A stretch of 64,000 nucleotides of DNA from Phytophthora sp. 'mugwort' (GCA_033558025.1 JAUCEF010000003.1:1576001-1640000); one strand, 5' to 3'; shown: positions 12,052 to 23,139, counted from the first letter of the stretch. Program-made: numbers and translations. Notes: generated by a model not told the origin, from the letters alone.

Positions 12052-12535
12052 GTCGATTTCGTGGCGAACGCCACGATCCGGTGGTAATACGGATGGAGGG
12101 TTTTAGAGACCACGTCCGAAAACTCCTTCAGCAGGGGATAATAAGGATCCGAGGGATCCTATAAAATGTCTGCGTCATAACGCCGTTGTCTCTGAGAGGC
12201 CTTTCCTATTCTAGAACGTCTGGGTCCATGACAACGACCTATTAAGTTCTATCGAGTCCTGCTCTCGGCGGAGAAGGACAAGGTCCTCAAACTCTCTCGC
12301 TTTCAGTGATTCGAGGAACTCGACGTATGGAAGCTCTTCGGGCTCCAGGAGCTCCGATACCCCGGGTACCGAAGTTAACTCCACGCCCGCCTGGCGTTAC
12401 CCCGTGAGTGTATCAACAACCACAGTGGTGAACACTCCGCTCACTGAGTCATCAGAAAGGGATGCAGCCTCGCTGCGAATCCCTTCATTCGAGAGAGCTC
12501 TACTCGACCACGTTGCGGTAGCTGGCGACCTCCGC

Positions 12536-12727
12536 CAGCGTCTTCCTCGACGGCGGGAGCTGAACTAGCTCGAATGCCCTGCGTTGTGGGAGCCTCTACT
12601 CGACCACCTTGGGCTGCGCGACGACCTTCGTCAGCGTCTTTCTCATTTTCGTGGGCTGAACCAGCTCGGACGCGTTGCGTTGTGGGAACCTTTGCTCGAC
12701 CACCTTGGGTTTCAGGAACGACTGCTC
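12536..12727 (-). repeat. Two 96-bp tandem units in the gag-pol linker
   Basis: Units start at 12536 and 12632 with CAGCGTCTT. On the minus strand each encodes an Ala/Arg/Gly-rich linker with a shared PTTQ(R/G)(V/I)RA core. They lie between protease and reverse transcriptase of Gypsy element 1 and probably arose by slippage. Confidence 0.75.
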
Positions 12728-12968
12728 GGCAGAGCCGGCGAAATGTCGTTCCCCACGGGTCAATCGGTGTTCGTGACGAACCCGTCAAGGGATGAGGAGG
12801 GAACATGACCCGCCAAAGCTCGATCCACGAGGGGTTTGTGACTATCACCTATGTTGCGACTGTGCCAGTCGATCCAAGGCTCATGCTTCACAAGCCAGGG
12901 CATGCCGAGGATCAGATCATACCGAGTCCATGTCAAGGAATATGAACGGTTCGACCGAGTTAAAGTAG

Positions 12969-13322
12969 TCAAATTTGACAGTCAAAGGGAGGAAACCTTC
13001 CGCGTTGATACAATGAACCAGTCGCTAGGAGAACAGACACATTATGATAACTCTTAGGTTTTTCTAAAGCCTTAGCATACAGTGTACTGTTCCTAGTGGC
13101 GCTGGTTTTCGCTGCGAAATTGTAGGACGCTCCCGAATCGATCAGGATAGTCATAGACTCTTCATACCCTTTGACGCTGGCGGTGACGACCACGAGGTTA
13201 GACCGCGCAGCTGCCACCGAGAGAAACGACAACGTTGTCTCAGGGACTTGCTCCCCCGGACGGGGAGGTGGCGAAGCCACCATAGACCAGGAAGAGCGGA
13301 GTCTCCCAGCAGGCTGTTCCAC
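12969..13322 (-). pseudogene. Aspartic protease domain of Gypsy element 1
   Basis: A retropepsin-like segment containing ILIDSGASYNF, the D-S-G-A active-site form, preceded by LVVVTASVKGYEESMT. It would cleave the Gag-Pol polyprotein. The motif itself is intact, but it is cut off from gag and reverse transcriptase by frame changes. Confidence 0.75.
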
Positions 13323-13359
13323 ACCTACTGGGAGCCGTCGTTCTCTGACAAGTCGGACT

Positions 13360-14300
13360 CAGTTACATTGAGCGACGGCGATGCCGAGGTGGCCCCCCCC
13401 CCCCCTTTGTCGGGCAATTCTGACGTAAGTGGCCCACTTCGTTGCAGCCGAAGCATCGACCACTCGCTCGTGGTTTCCCCGAAGTAGGTCGAGCCGACTC
13501 GGCAGAAGAGATCTCCATGGGGGTGGGGGCCTCAGATGAGTCCGAAGGACCAGTATGCCCCTGCGCAGAACGCACACAGTGGTCTTCAAGCAGTGCGAGG
13601 TGTACTGCCTTATCGAAGGTCTTGAGCTGACGCCGAAAGAACTCTACACGCCCCGGACCCGTGCGTACACCGTCCATGAACACCGTGACCTTCACGTCCT
13701 CCGAGGGGGAGCTCCGGCCATAGCTGCTTCAAATTTTCAGCTCCTGACATAGGCTTAGAGGGAGCGCTTGCCGTGCTTGCATCGCAAGAAGAGGGAGCGA
13801 TAGTAATACGCCACGTTGACCAACAGAAAGCTCATGCGGAGCTTCTGTATTATGAACGACCACAAAGGTGAAATACCCCGGAGACGAGGTCTATCGAGTC
13901 ATAGCCCATGCACGTGCTCGACCTTCCAGGTTGGTCAGGGCGAAAGCGACTTGAGGTCTCGCATCATAGATCTGTCCCGCGCTCAGAGCGATCTTGATCT
14001 CGAGGATCCAGAATACCAAGCTATCTGACTCTTTCCGTCGAACTTGGGAACCGTCATCTCGACCGCCTTCGTCGACCCTTGCCGCGAAGCGAAAAAGGTA
14101 GCGGACTCCCGCGCAGCGGATGAGCTGCGCTCCGGGCTTCCGCCCGCACTGTCGCGCGTGCAGCTTCTTGGGCTGCTGCTCTCACGCATCCGATGAAGGA
14201 GGTCTCCTTCTGGTCAAAACGCCCAGCGCGGGCTCTCTGCTCTTCCGCAGAGAGGTGAGGGGATCCAGCGAAAGTCTGTTCGCCTAGAAGGCAAACCATC
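13360..14300 (-). pseudogene. gag region of Gypsy element 1
   Basis: Nucleocapsid-capsid coding remnant. The capsid-like part appears in pieces (TVPKFDGKSQIAWYSG near 14020-14070, KVTVFMDGVRTGPGRVEFF at 13640-13695) and ends in one perfect C-x2-C-x4-H-x4-C knuckle, CFGCNEVGHLRQNC, at 13414-13455, followed by a poly-Gly stretch made by a run of about 14 C bases. Stops and frame changes break the first half. Confidence 0.75.
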
Positions 14301-14394
14301 TTCTCTAAAGTGGTTCAGTGAATACCAGAGAGTTGAGGGGAGTCTTGGTGAGACGTCATTCGGCTCATTGAGGCTTCCATACTCAAAGAGACAA

Positions 14395-14403
14395 GTGCTA
14401 CCA
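14395..14403 (-). other. Candidate primer binding site of Gypsy element 1
   Basis: Two bases inside the 5' LTR end, the minus strand reads TGGTAGCAC, resembling the complement of an initiator methionine tRNA 3' end. This agrees with the minus-strand orientation of pol. The match is short, so the tRNA identity is an inference. Confidence 0.45.
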
Positions 14404-14405
14404 GG

Positions 14406-14905
14406 TGTGATGGGGGGGGGGGGTCACACGCACCCTGGTCTGAGGAAGCGTAGCTACTAACTGAGACAGATGCCCTGCGTCTCTGTCTTATTTCGCACGA
14501 GGAAAGCATGGCTTTCCTATTGTCCGTGGAACGGGATTCCCACGACTTGCGAACTTCTAGGGTAGATTAAACTGAACCTTATTAACATACTCCTATGTTC
14601 CTACTTACTGTAATCTGCCTAATTAATGCATCCCTTAAGTCACCGGTTTCTCAATGGATGGCCCTCACGCCATGTCTCCTTTCTAAGTGCGATTCGTATT
14701 TAACTGTGTTTCTCGACTAAGTGTGATTCGTACCTAACTGTGCCTCTCGACTAAGTGCGATCCGTATTTAGTAGTGTGTCTCTCTCCGAGATACGATCCG
14801 TACCTAATGTATGGCCGTCACATATTGTGTGGCCACACCAACTGGTCATGTTCCATCAACACAGGAACAAACCCCATTTTACACCTGCGCTACACGGAAT
14901 CTTCA
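14406..14905 (-). repeat. 5' LTR of Gypsy element 1
   Basis: Partner of 7094-7585. It contains a 12-base G run where the other copy has six, which accounts for most of the length difference. Right of about 14850 the two copies diverge more strongly, with the end again AATCTTCA. Confidence 0.8.
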
Positions 14906-17850
14906 TACGCTTCATCATCAGCCAGTCCATCATCGCCCTCCTCGCTATCACGCGCGGCATCCGACATTTCCCCACCGCCGCCTTCAGTCTCATCCGCCGC
15001 ACCTTTTCACAGCTCGGCGCTGACGCTTGTTTCCCGGACGAGATGGCGGTGGGCGGTTGCGGATCTTGTGATTTAACATGCTACGAGGGATGGCCTTCCC
15101 GTCACTCCACTCATCGTGCCAGATCTGGAAGCAGGTCTTCTCCTTCCGCTCGCGCACCACGTTGCAGAGAAATTTGCTTCGCACAGAATGTTAGTACCGC
15201 CCTCACCAGCGTAGAGACACCAAGTTACTTCCGTCGATTCCCTGTGGGGCACTCGGGGCAGAAGTATTTTGTGTTTTCGTGGTTGCATTTTCTAAACCGC
15301 ACAGACCTTACAGGAGCGCTGGCGATCCGAAGTTGGTCGTGAACGTCGACACTACCCATCCAACGGTGATTGTCACCAACCAACTCCGGTGCATGGACAT
15401 CTTGCATCTCCCCATCGATCCGGCGCACTACAACACGCACGACAGGCCCAACATGTGTCAGCAGTAGTTACCTGCGGGCGCCCAGGATATACGTACTGAC
15501 TGTGTCTGTCTGGCGGCTGCTTCCGCTTGATAAAAGATGGACGGGGTTGCGGTCCATCCACATCGCAGCAGTGATCTGGGGGAAGCGCTTGTTCTCTGCA
15601 AGTTTATCGTTCCTTGTTGTGGCACCATGATCTTCGTCTTGTTCACCGTCTTGTACACTTTGGCTGTGATCGCACCCTTCGCGTAGCCGGAGCCATCCGT
15701 ACTTACCATCCCTGCGATATAGAGATGTCGATGCAGAAGCTCCAGTGCGAGTTTTATGGAGGTATAGAAGCGTTCTGAGGAGACGTAGGCGACAGTGGGT
15801 ACAGCGCGTTCATGTTTCGTAGTACAGCTACTTCACCCGTATTGTTGCCTTTTGGTACCGGCGTCCTCAGGTGTGTCTTGGCCCCACAATAAACCTCAAT
15901 CCTGCCGAGACAACAGGCAATCAAACACATTTATGTTAGTTATATTGTACAGATGATCGATCCGGCGCAGTATATGTTGAACGGAGTCAACATAAGGACT
16001 TGATGCATTCACCTCAAGCAGTACGCAGTACTGGCGCAGGCCGCTATAAACACCTTGGTACCCCACTTGTGCGACTTGTCCTTGTTGAACTGCTGTGTCG
16101 GATTGTAGCGCGAGCGAGAAGGCAGGATAGCTTCGCCGAAGCTGACCACTGGGGGCGCGCGCTATCCGCGGGCGAATGTACGCTGGAGCACGTCAACCAC
16201 CCGTCGAATCTTCCACGCGCGATCGACGGCCGCTTGCGGTGACTCGTTATTGGAGAAGTGAAGATAGACCATGATGTGGAAGGACCGATTCTTCGGCATG
16301 ACCAGGTAGAATCGGTTTGTTGGAAGCGCACCCATTTGCTCTGTTGACCAATGCGGTGTAATTCCCTTGCAAATAGGCATCAGCATGCGCGCAATTAGAA
16401 GTGCAACCACTCGTAGTACCTTGTGCGGCATGATATCAGGCGGTGCAGAAAGACGGCGGCGTATATCGCCGATATCTTCAAGCTCCATTCCATTCCGTCA
16501 CTGCTGAGAGCGAACCGCCCTTGCCCGAAACGCGGTCGACGATCTGGCCTCCATAATTTTGGAGACATGAAGTAGAAGAGAAGTGCCAATGGGTCATTTG
16601 CCACAGACATCACGCTGTTGTTTGGGCCGTAAGAACCATCATACAGCTCAGCATATGTCGGATCTGGTCCAAACTTTGCTGCATCTACAACGAATAAATC
16701 ACATACGCACACACAAGTCAGTTATGTTGACCTTATGTTGGAGCAATATCGGATAATCGTGCAAATATGTTGGACATATGTCAACATAACGTGCCATATT
16801 CCCAGCCATCCGTTTTCATCGTCGACATGGTATCTTGTTCCTCGCAGCAGACAAGCACACCGACTCCGGAAGGTCCACTGCGACTTCGTCCCCGTTAGGT
16901 GACCAATATCCCAGTCCTCCACCCAGACGTTGTCACCATCATTAATGTCCTCATCGTCTTCGCACTCCTCTCGCAAGAAAGGATCCTCATCAGAGTTTAG
17001 ACCCGTACACTGCTCGGCCCCAGCAGCCATCAAGTTTGCATCTCCATCCACAACGCAGGAAAGCGGGATTTGGAGTGGCGATACGATGTCGTCTTCCGCT
17101 TCACTCTCTTCTCATCTCCATTAGAACCGTGAAGGAAACGTCGGCTCCAATTTCGGGAATTATCGGTGTTCGCCTTCCATTGCTTACCTATACGGACTGG
17201 CAGGCATCCACTTGGCTGCGGCCGTGCCCTCGCGGTGAGTCCTCGTACAGGCGTGCCCATGCCAATGGCGGCCACAGTCTCCACGATATCAGATATCACT
17301 TCCTCCACTACAGCAGGCGCTGCTGCCATCGGTGTTGCTTCAGTAGATTTTGGTAGCGAGGCCTTAACACCAGGCGCCGCTGTCTCCTTCGCCATTTCCC
17401 TCTCACTTATGGCTGCTGTCTCAGTGGCACCGTCATCGTCTTGCACAGCCTCGTCCTTTGCTTCAGCCGAGCGCATGCGCGAAGCTGCCAGAATTGGCGG
17501 CTCAGTCCCCTTGAACTCTGCTATCTCTATCGCCGGTGTAGTGAGCTTTGCACGTTTCTTCCGAGATGCCTTCTATTTCTTGCCCGCTGTTTCATTTCCA
17601 CTCTTCTGCTGCGCCCGCCGAAAGAGGCGCTCATGGCGGTCGCTTAACAGAGCCTCGCGGCTGAGCCGTCGCTCTTCCTCGGTGAGCTGTTGTCGCGGGG
17701 CCTTCAGTGTCGGCGCCACCATCTTTCTCCCCGCTGTCGTTTTTAAGAATGAGGTCTTGGGTGGCTGTCAGCCAGTCAATTGTTGGTGGGTGCGATGACT
17801 CGTTTTTATCTCGTTCAATGAGGTCCCGTTGGCAGACACCTAAGCCTGTG
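14890..17850 (-). pseudogene. PiggyBac-like transposase of element C (decayed)
   Basis: Minus-strand DDE transposase in pieces. N-terminal region: DWLTATQDLIL near 17790 and Ala/Glu-rich sequence to 17030. Then an acidic MDGDANLMAAG segment (17051 down), PLALLFYFMSPKLW near 16560-16600, PHKVLRVVALLIARMLMP near 16380-16430, RSFHIMVYLHFSNNESPQAA near 16230-16290, KGAITAKVYKTVNKTKIMVPQ near 15620-15690, RWMGSVDVHDQLR near 15310-15360 (third acidic block kept), a cysteine-rich tail CNHENTKYFCPECPTG near 15240-15290, CFQIWHDEWSDGKAIP near 15090-15140, and an acidic end reading DDGLADDEAYEDSV with a stop at 14890. The last residues overlap the Gypsy LTR boundary. Several frame breaks show it is not functional. 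Earlier parts of the catalytic core (near 15750-16150) are strongly decayed. Confidence 0.7.
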
Positions 17851-18045
17851 CATTCGGCCGATTTATACTCAATATTATATCCTTGTTTTAGTATACCTCG
17901 ACATAGACAGTTGGTTGATACAAATGTCAAGTATAAATTGTGCTTATGTTGGGCACCCAACATAACAGAGACGGGGCAGAAAAATTGAATAAGGCTAAAC
18001 ACCTCTTTTGTTCTACGGTACAACATAGGGGAACTAAGGGGTTAA

Positions 18046-18388
18046 AGTATGACGGGTTCTACAAATAGTACAGGTATATACTATTTTGTTCATGTATTCT
18101 CCAAATGTTTACAATTAGTAAAATTTTGGAACGAGATTTTCTTGTTTACCGAATTACCGAACCGCCACAGTCCCCTGGCAGAATGTCGATAGCTAGAGGA
18201 AGTTCTTCAAGTCCAGTCGAAACCGATTCAATCTCTCGCGCCGTTAAACGGACGATGTCTGTAGCGAATAACGAACAAATGGCATAGAATGCAGGTAAAC
18301 TATTCAAAAGACTTCATTGCATCACTACTGTTATCTCAAAGCTAAAGCACGAAAACAAGACTCATTACCAACAGGAATCATACGGCTG
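18046..18388. other. Short spacer, nothing recognised
   Basis: Between the right TTAA of PiggyBac element C and the 3' end of the first START/FYVE pseudogene. AT-rich, with no convincing gene. Confidence 0.5.
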
Positions 18389-19450
18389 TCAGTCTCTCTC
18401 AGACAAATAGCTTAGGAGCGTCTCATTCTGACAGGGTACTGGCATAGGATTAGTCGACGCCCGTGTAGGACACTGCTTATTTGCACGCCCCTGTGGCATC
18501 CTCTCTCGCCACCTCCAACCACGCATTGTCCGCACTTGATGCAGGCAGAGTCCGCAGAAAGACACCTTCCATTGCTCCAATTGCATGTCAGAACCGACGA
18601 AGGTGAGCTTGCGCTGGATCTTGCAAGACCGACAGAGATATCCGACGCACAGCTTGTACGCATTGCTTTCGCTCTTTCCGTAGTCGCCTATCCGAAGTTT
18701 GGAGATTGGAGTCGTGCATGTGACACAAATGCTTGGTCGGGTCGAAGCGCCCAGCTCTTTGGCCATCACGTAGCGCTTTGCGAGCATCCACGTCATCTTC
18801 TTCATTTTGCTGCAGTATGCGTACTTAAGCGCTGCCAAAAATCTCGACGCGATGCTGGGCATCACGAGCGCTTTGATAATGTCGCCACCAGCGTCAACGA
18901 TCCCAGATCCGTATACTTCGACCGTATCAGGACCGAGCTGACGGAAGATGCAGGAACCGTCATATTAGCTCGTACACGGCTTGGCAATTCCTTGGCCTCA
19001 GGGAAACTAACCGAGTGGAAGGTCATCACACCGACGCGTTCGCCGCTCGACAACTGGACGTTCTTCGTGGACTCGAGGTACACGTAGTCGCGTTTTTTTT
19101 TTTTTTTTTTGACAAAGGATGTAGAGGCAAACCGGAGGTCGATTTCCATCCACTTGACCGTCATGGACTTGAACGGTTCGTCTGGTGTCGGTTTATCCAG
19201 TGTGGCCAACACTGCGCCTCCGCTCATATCCTCGACGTAGGAAGCCTAGATCCGCATCGACTCGAGACTTGGGTTCACAGCACCAAACATGCAGTCGTCC
19301 ACGGTTCCCCACGTGACGCCAGTTATTAAGAACTCGGGGTGGTCGGTTTTGACTTCATCAACTGACGTCCTGATCATTGGGTTTTTTTCAAGGATGACAC
19401 GCGTATGTACCTTGGTTTTGATCGGCGGTCCTGTAGTTGCTGGATCCCAG
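18389..19450 (-). pseudogene. START/FYVE-type lipid-binding protein, truncated copy 1
   Basis: Remnant of the oomycete START-like plus zinc-finger family, which is thought to bind lipid and membranes. The reading starts abruptly near 19450 (KVHTRVILEKNP), passes through LITGVTWGTVDDCMFGAVNP, and hits an in-frame TAG just before ASYVEDMSGGAVLATL. It then continues through VKWMEIDLRF and DYVYLEST. A frameshift lies near 18960, after ANMTV. After KALVMPSIASRFLAALKYAYC comes the finger region CVTCTTPISKLR...CVGYLCRSCKIQRKL...CGLC (18560-18720). The N-terminal 60-80 residues present in copy 2 are missing. An 18-base poly-A (minus strand, 19093-19110) gives six Lys where copy 2 has KN. One stop, one frameshift and 5' loss make this a pseudogene. 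Confidence 0.75.
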
Positions 19451-20169
19451 CAAATTGGAGAATGTGTTTAATGCATACGAGCCTAACACCCTGAGCGGGT
19501 TGGGGGGCTGTTTGCGGAAAGGTGAGCGAGTGCGATTATACCAGTCATGCTCGTCCCAATTTTCAACAGACGGTCTCGTGTCTGATCCGGCTACTAGTTT
19601 GAGCTTTCCCCGCTTTGACGACAGATGAAAATGTTGGTTGCGGTTTCCAAATTCAAGAAAATCTACGTCTGTTATCCTATTAGCACGCGCTGACTTGTAC
19701 GCGGAATTCGGCTCGCTTCCGCTCGAGCGCATGACGCACGGAGGAAGTGGCTGAACTCAGGGCATGGCCGCCCTAGTCTACGAAACCTTTACGAACAATA
19801 CATGATGTATTCCGTTTAACGTTCATTCCTCCCCTACATTGTTCAGACAAGTCATTATCGTGCAGAACTACGCGGGGTAAGCCGCGTCTTCGTCACAGAA
19901 CGTTGCGCTACACTAACTTATTGGGCCCGGAAACCGCAGTAACGGCTTATGACACGTTTCCAGAGGACCGGTTCATCTTCCAACCTCCATCGTGTCCACA
20001 GCTTGGAGGGTTGCCGCCTGCCTCAAATCGATGCGCTGCGAGTATAACAAACCCAGTCGCTTTGAGTGTCCTTCGGCAGAGTTCATCGCTTCAACCAGAT
20101 GCGGTCTCGTGACACTCGAGTTGACTGTTTTCAAGCGTTTGAGCACGAGTGAATTCTCGACGGCTGATT
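19451..20169. other. Intergenic, no recognised gene
   Basis: Upstream side of START/FYVE copy 1. A minus-strand open reading (about 19455-19730, with NWDEHDWYNRT and PLRVLGSYALN) shows no homology to the START/FYVE N-terminus seen in copy 2 and is not recognised. Confidence 0.35.
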
Positions 20170-20420
20170 AGTAAGTGCAGAGGGGAATGGAGCAGACTGA
20201 ATTCAAAGCTGGTTGGAGCATGCAACCCGTGAATACCGATCGAGGTGTACGTCGACAGCTCAGTTCGGGTGTGTTCCGAGCCTTTCTTCGATTTTCATGT
20301 GACTCCGAATGGCATGACGAATGACCACCTGTAATTACCAACACGAGCATTGAGGTCACCACAGATAAGGTGCCATACCATTCCGACCGCGTCTTGCGGT
20401 GCTGGTCCAGACGAATCTGC
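20170..20420 (-). pseudogene. LINE-type endonuclease fragment
   Basis: The minus strand reads MVWHLICGDLNARVGNYRW, with GDLNARVG at 20336-20366. This is the signature of the endonuclease/exonuclease/phosphatase fold found in non-LTR retrotransposons. After a frame change near 20290, short readings continue to about 20170. No reverse transcriptase lies nearby, so this is a small scrap. Confidence 0.5.
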
Positions 20421-20639
20421 CTGTTGAAAACTAAAAGCTCTGCTGGTATTGTTTGTTATTGGTAGCCAAGCACCTTTGTACAATGTGTAGCTGCTGCCTC
20501 TCGTGTCATTATTGCTCGAGTTGTCTTAAGCAATTTAGAGACTGGAATATTCATCAGTTGTTGGTAGATTGACAGAGCTCTTCTGCATTTGGCCCGTTGA
20601 GCGGAAGGTCGTTGTCCAGCACAGTTGCTAAATCCTGGA

Positions 20640-21200
20640 TAGGAGATAATGCGTACCTAATACGGATCTAAACTGATCTAAAAGTCCTAATGTAAATTAC
20701 ACATTCCAGTGAATCTGACCTAAAAACAGATTAAAATACCACCCGGTATTTTATCATTGAATACTTAGTTCAAGTCACTTCAGTATAATTTTCTGATATC
20801 AAGTAGGGTCAGAGAAGTATAATGCGATATTCAAGCACGCTGATTGGTCGTAACCTGGGGACGGAAGTCACACACGCGAGGGTGCGTAAACGCAGGGCAA
20901 ACCACTGTTCAACCGTCAAGCGAAGGCGCAGCCGTAGCGGGCCTAGGGTCCTGTCACCAGCGAGCCCTGCGAGCCGCCAGTGTTATTAGGACTGCGCCGA
21001 GCGCATAGCTAGGTGACATTATATAGCGACACCCCTCTTTCGTCGTTGTGTAGTCGGATATTTTATGCATGGCAACTGTTTTTATTTACCAGGCTATTTA
21101 GTCCTACAAGGAATCTAATACCGTAATATACCGCGCGTTTTTAGGTCAATTAGAACACTTTAGGTTCATTTTTAGGTGTGTATTAACCAGCACCAAAATC
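20640..21200. repeat. Possible non-autonomous DNA element
   Basis: Both ends of this stretch carry similar motifs in inverted orientation: CTGACCTAAAAACAG and AATACCACCCGGTATT on the left, and ATTGACCTAAAAACGCGCGG (read from the right) with ACCTAAAAATGAACCTAAAG. The middle is GC-richer and non-coding. Ends and target duplication could not be fixed by eye. Confidence 0.3.
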
Positions 21201-21567
21201 CTTATGTTAAAGCAAGCGCCATGAACACCAGCGTCTACCTTTGTGAATGCTGACCTGTCAAGTACCCGTGTCAGATCCGCATGCTAAGCTGCCGAATACC
21301 GCCGTTAAAGGCAGCTGAAGCCGGCCGGGCCAGAAAAGTTAAGGAAATAGCTACTGTTAAAGACGAGAAATGGTTACCGCTAAAGACCCCGTTTGTTAAG
21401 GTTGGATCAGAACCTGAGAACGTACGGCCAACAGGAGGCTCCGACAACGACTCTAGCCTACGTGTTTGTCATGGTCGGCGTTCAAACGTCAAGTCTTCAG
21501 CATCTAAACACTCTCGGTTTTCCTCTCCATCCACAAGGCACCAGAGTCGGAACGTTAAGCGTTGAAC

Positions 21568-22752
21568 ATGGGCAAGAACCGCTTCGTTGTTAACCCGTCG
21601 GCCACCTCGGTCTCACGGAGATGGACAAGTCCAATCTCAAGCAGTTTGCCTACAACTTCTTCGACCAGAGCGTCCTAAGGTATGAGGCGTTCATCGGAGA
21701 CGGTGGACCAAAGGTCGATCCAAAGGAGTGGAAACTGATCAAGACCAAGGAAGACACGCGCGTTTACCTGGAGCGAGACCCGCCGATTCGTACCTCTCTT
21801 TTGGGATCGGTCTCTGACCACCCAGCTCTACTCATGACATGGATCACATGGGGCACCGTTGCAGACTCAGCCCGATACTTGAGACAATGCGAGTTAAGCT
21901 TCGTACATTGACGATATGAGCGGTGGCGCAGTGTTAGCGGTGCTAGAGGAACTCACACCTGAAGATCCCTTCCGTTCGATGACAATCAAATGGATTGAGA
22001 TCGATCTCCCGTTCAACTCCACGACATTGGTCAAGAACCGTAGCTATGTGTACATCGAATACATGAAGACTGTGACGCTGTCGAATGGAGAGCGTATTGG
22101 TTGCCAGATTTACCACTCGGTCAGCTTCCCGCAGACAAAGGAGCTCCTCAGCCGTGTGCGCGCCAACATGACCATGTGTGGCATTTTTTGTCAGCTTGGT
22201 CCCGATATTGTGGAACTGTATGGCACGGGAATCGTCGACCTTGCGAGTGATATGATCAAGGCTCTTGTCCTGCCCAGTATGGCTTGACTGTACTGAAGTA
22301 CGGGCATTGTAGTAAGATGAAGAAGATTTCATATCTGCTGGGAAAGCGATACGAATTGGCCAAGGAACTTGGAGCGCCTGGGAAAGCTCAAATCTATGTC
22401 ACATGCTGCACCTCAATTTCGAAACTTCGGCGCGGCGACTACAACAGTAGTGAGGGAAGCATGTGCAAGCTTTGTGTCAGGTACCTTTGTCGCTCTGCCA
22501 TATTCATCGCAAACTGACGTCTACAAGCTCCGACTTCAGATGGAGCAGCGCAAAGTGTCGTTATGTGGTCTCTGCTTTCAACAAGCCCGCACGATGAGTC
22601 CTATGGAAATGATCAAGGAGCAAATGACGTCGTCGAGCAAGGATAGACAGCTCACGACAACTTCCTATGGAATGATTGACTATTCTAACGTCAGCACGAC
22701 GTCGTCTGAAAGCTACCCCAGCTCTCAGTTTGAGTATCAGTCAAGTGGTTAA
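21568..22752 (+). pseudogene. START/FYVE-type lipid-binding protein, full-length but frameshifted copy 2
   Basis: Begins MGKNRFVVNP at an ATG at 21568, then changes frame near 21605 into LKQFAYNFFDQSVLRYEAF and DPKEWKLIKTKEDTRVYLERD, the START N-terminal part. Around 21860 a short deletion removes the DDCMFGAVNP block seen in copy 1. One missing base before CTTCGTACATTGACGATATG (about 21899) shifts into MSGGAVLAVLEELTPEDPF. The START C-terminal part follows (IKWIEIDLPFNSTTLVKN, SVSFPQTKELLSRVRAN). After a further shift near 22286 come LKYGHCSKMKKISYLLGKRY and the finger, in which single missing bases near 22494 and 22540 break the CRSCHIHRKL-type block. KVSLCGLCF and a Ser-rich tail end at 22752. 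About 1.2 kb long, divergent from copy 1. Probably a pseudogene unless the indels are assembly errors. Confidence 0.75.
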
Positions 22753-22850
22753 CGCACTCGGATTAAAGTCATTAAGTTATACGTGGTTCGTGACGTACAT
22801 ATAAACAAGTTTGGTTGGTCATGCTAACAACAGAACGAGAGTAACTCCCG

Positions 22851-23131
22851 CTAAATTTTCGCCTCTGTTGTGTCGTGTGCCTTGTGTTGGTCGCAGTGTT
22901 TATAGCAATAATTTTTATTGCGCTTGTAAGCCACTGTTTCGCAGCCCTTGCATTAACACCGTTTGCCACCTCCATGAGCCCAACAAAGCCATTTGTGATC
23001 GCAATCGTAGGGCAATCGATGTGGGAGCACATTGTACCGCCTCCGTGTGTGCAGCAAAAGCCCCGAGAGTTGCCTCGCCGCTGACAGTTCTTTACTTTAC
23101 ACATTACCCACCCACCTGGTTCATTATGCAA
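22851..23131 (-). pseudogene. CHGG-type (WRKY19-like) zinc-finger remnant
   Basis: The minus strand carries the repeated finger motif of the oomycete WRKY19-like family: C-x4-C then GFCCTHGGGTMC, then C-x4-C (IDC). A one-base shift follows after AITNGF, and the next repeat reads CWAHGGGKRC, then an in-frame stop, then CKGCETVAYKRNKNYCYKHC and a short tail to a stop at 22851. Such proteins are usually several hundred residues long with many repeats, so this is a fragment with one frameshift and one nonsense codon. The family role (probably nucleic-acid binding) is not established. Confidence 0.65.
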
Positions 23132-23139
23132 GCATCAGC

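Larger units (their letters stand above)
7094..14905 (-). mobile_element. Ty3/Gypsy chromovirus-type LTR retrotransposon 1
   Basis: A 7.8-kb minus-strand element with LTRs at 7094-7585 and 14406-14905. The internal order on the minus strand is gag with a CCHC knuckle, aspartic protease, reverse transcriptase, RNase H, integrase and a chromodomain, which is the Ty3/Gypsy chromovirus order. It lies inside PiggyBac element C close to that transposase's stop. Many frameshifts, stops and a lost integrase Asp show it is inactive. Target duplication is unclear: only TAC is shared by the outer flanks if the LTR ends are TGTG...TTCA; CCTAC/CCTGC would be a 4-of-5 match if the right end is at 14883. 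Confidence 0.85.
6731..18045 (-). mobile_element. PiggyBac-like DNA transposon C, split by a Gypsy insertion
   Basis: TTAA at 6731-6734 is followed by CCCCGTAGTTCCCG, and the right end, read inward from TTAA at 18042-18045, gives CCCCTTAGTTCCCC. The ends therefore match at 12 of 14 positions and carry the TTAA signature. Removing the Gypsy element at 7094-14905 leaves about 3.5 kb, close to the 3.3 kb of element B. TTATGTTGG / CCAACATAA motifs recur near both ends: a TTATGTTGGGCACCCAACAT palindrome near 17943, and copies near 6895-6950. The transposase reads leftward and stops next to the Gypsy boundary. The pairing of these two ends is inferred from terminal similarity and from the combined length. 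Confidence 0.75.

Noticed and set aside
17166..17798. 210-codon plus-strand frame rich in Ser/Ala/Val
   Set aside because: Antisense of the Ala/Glu-rich N-terminal part of PiggyBac transposase C.
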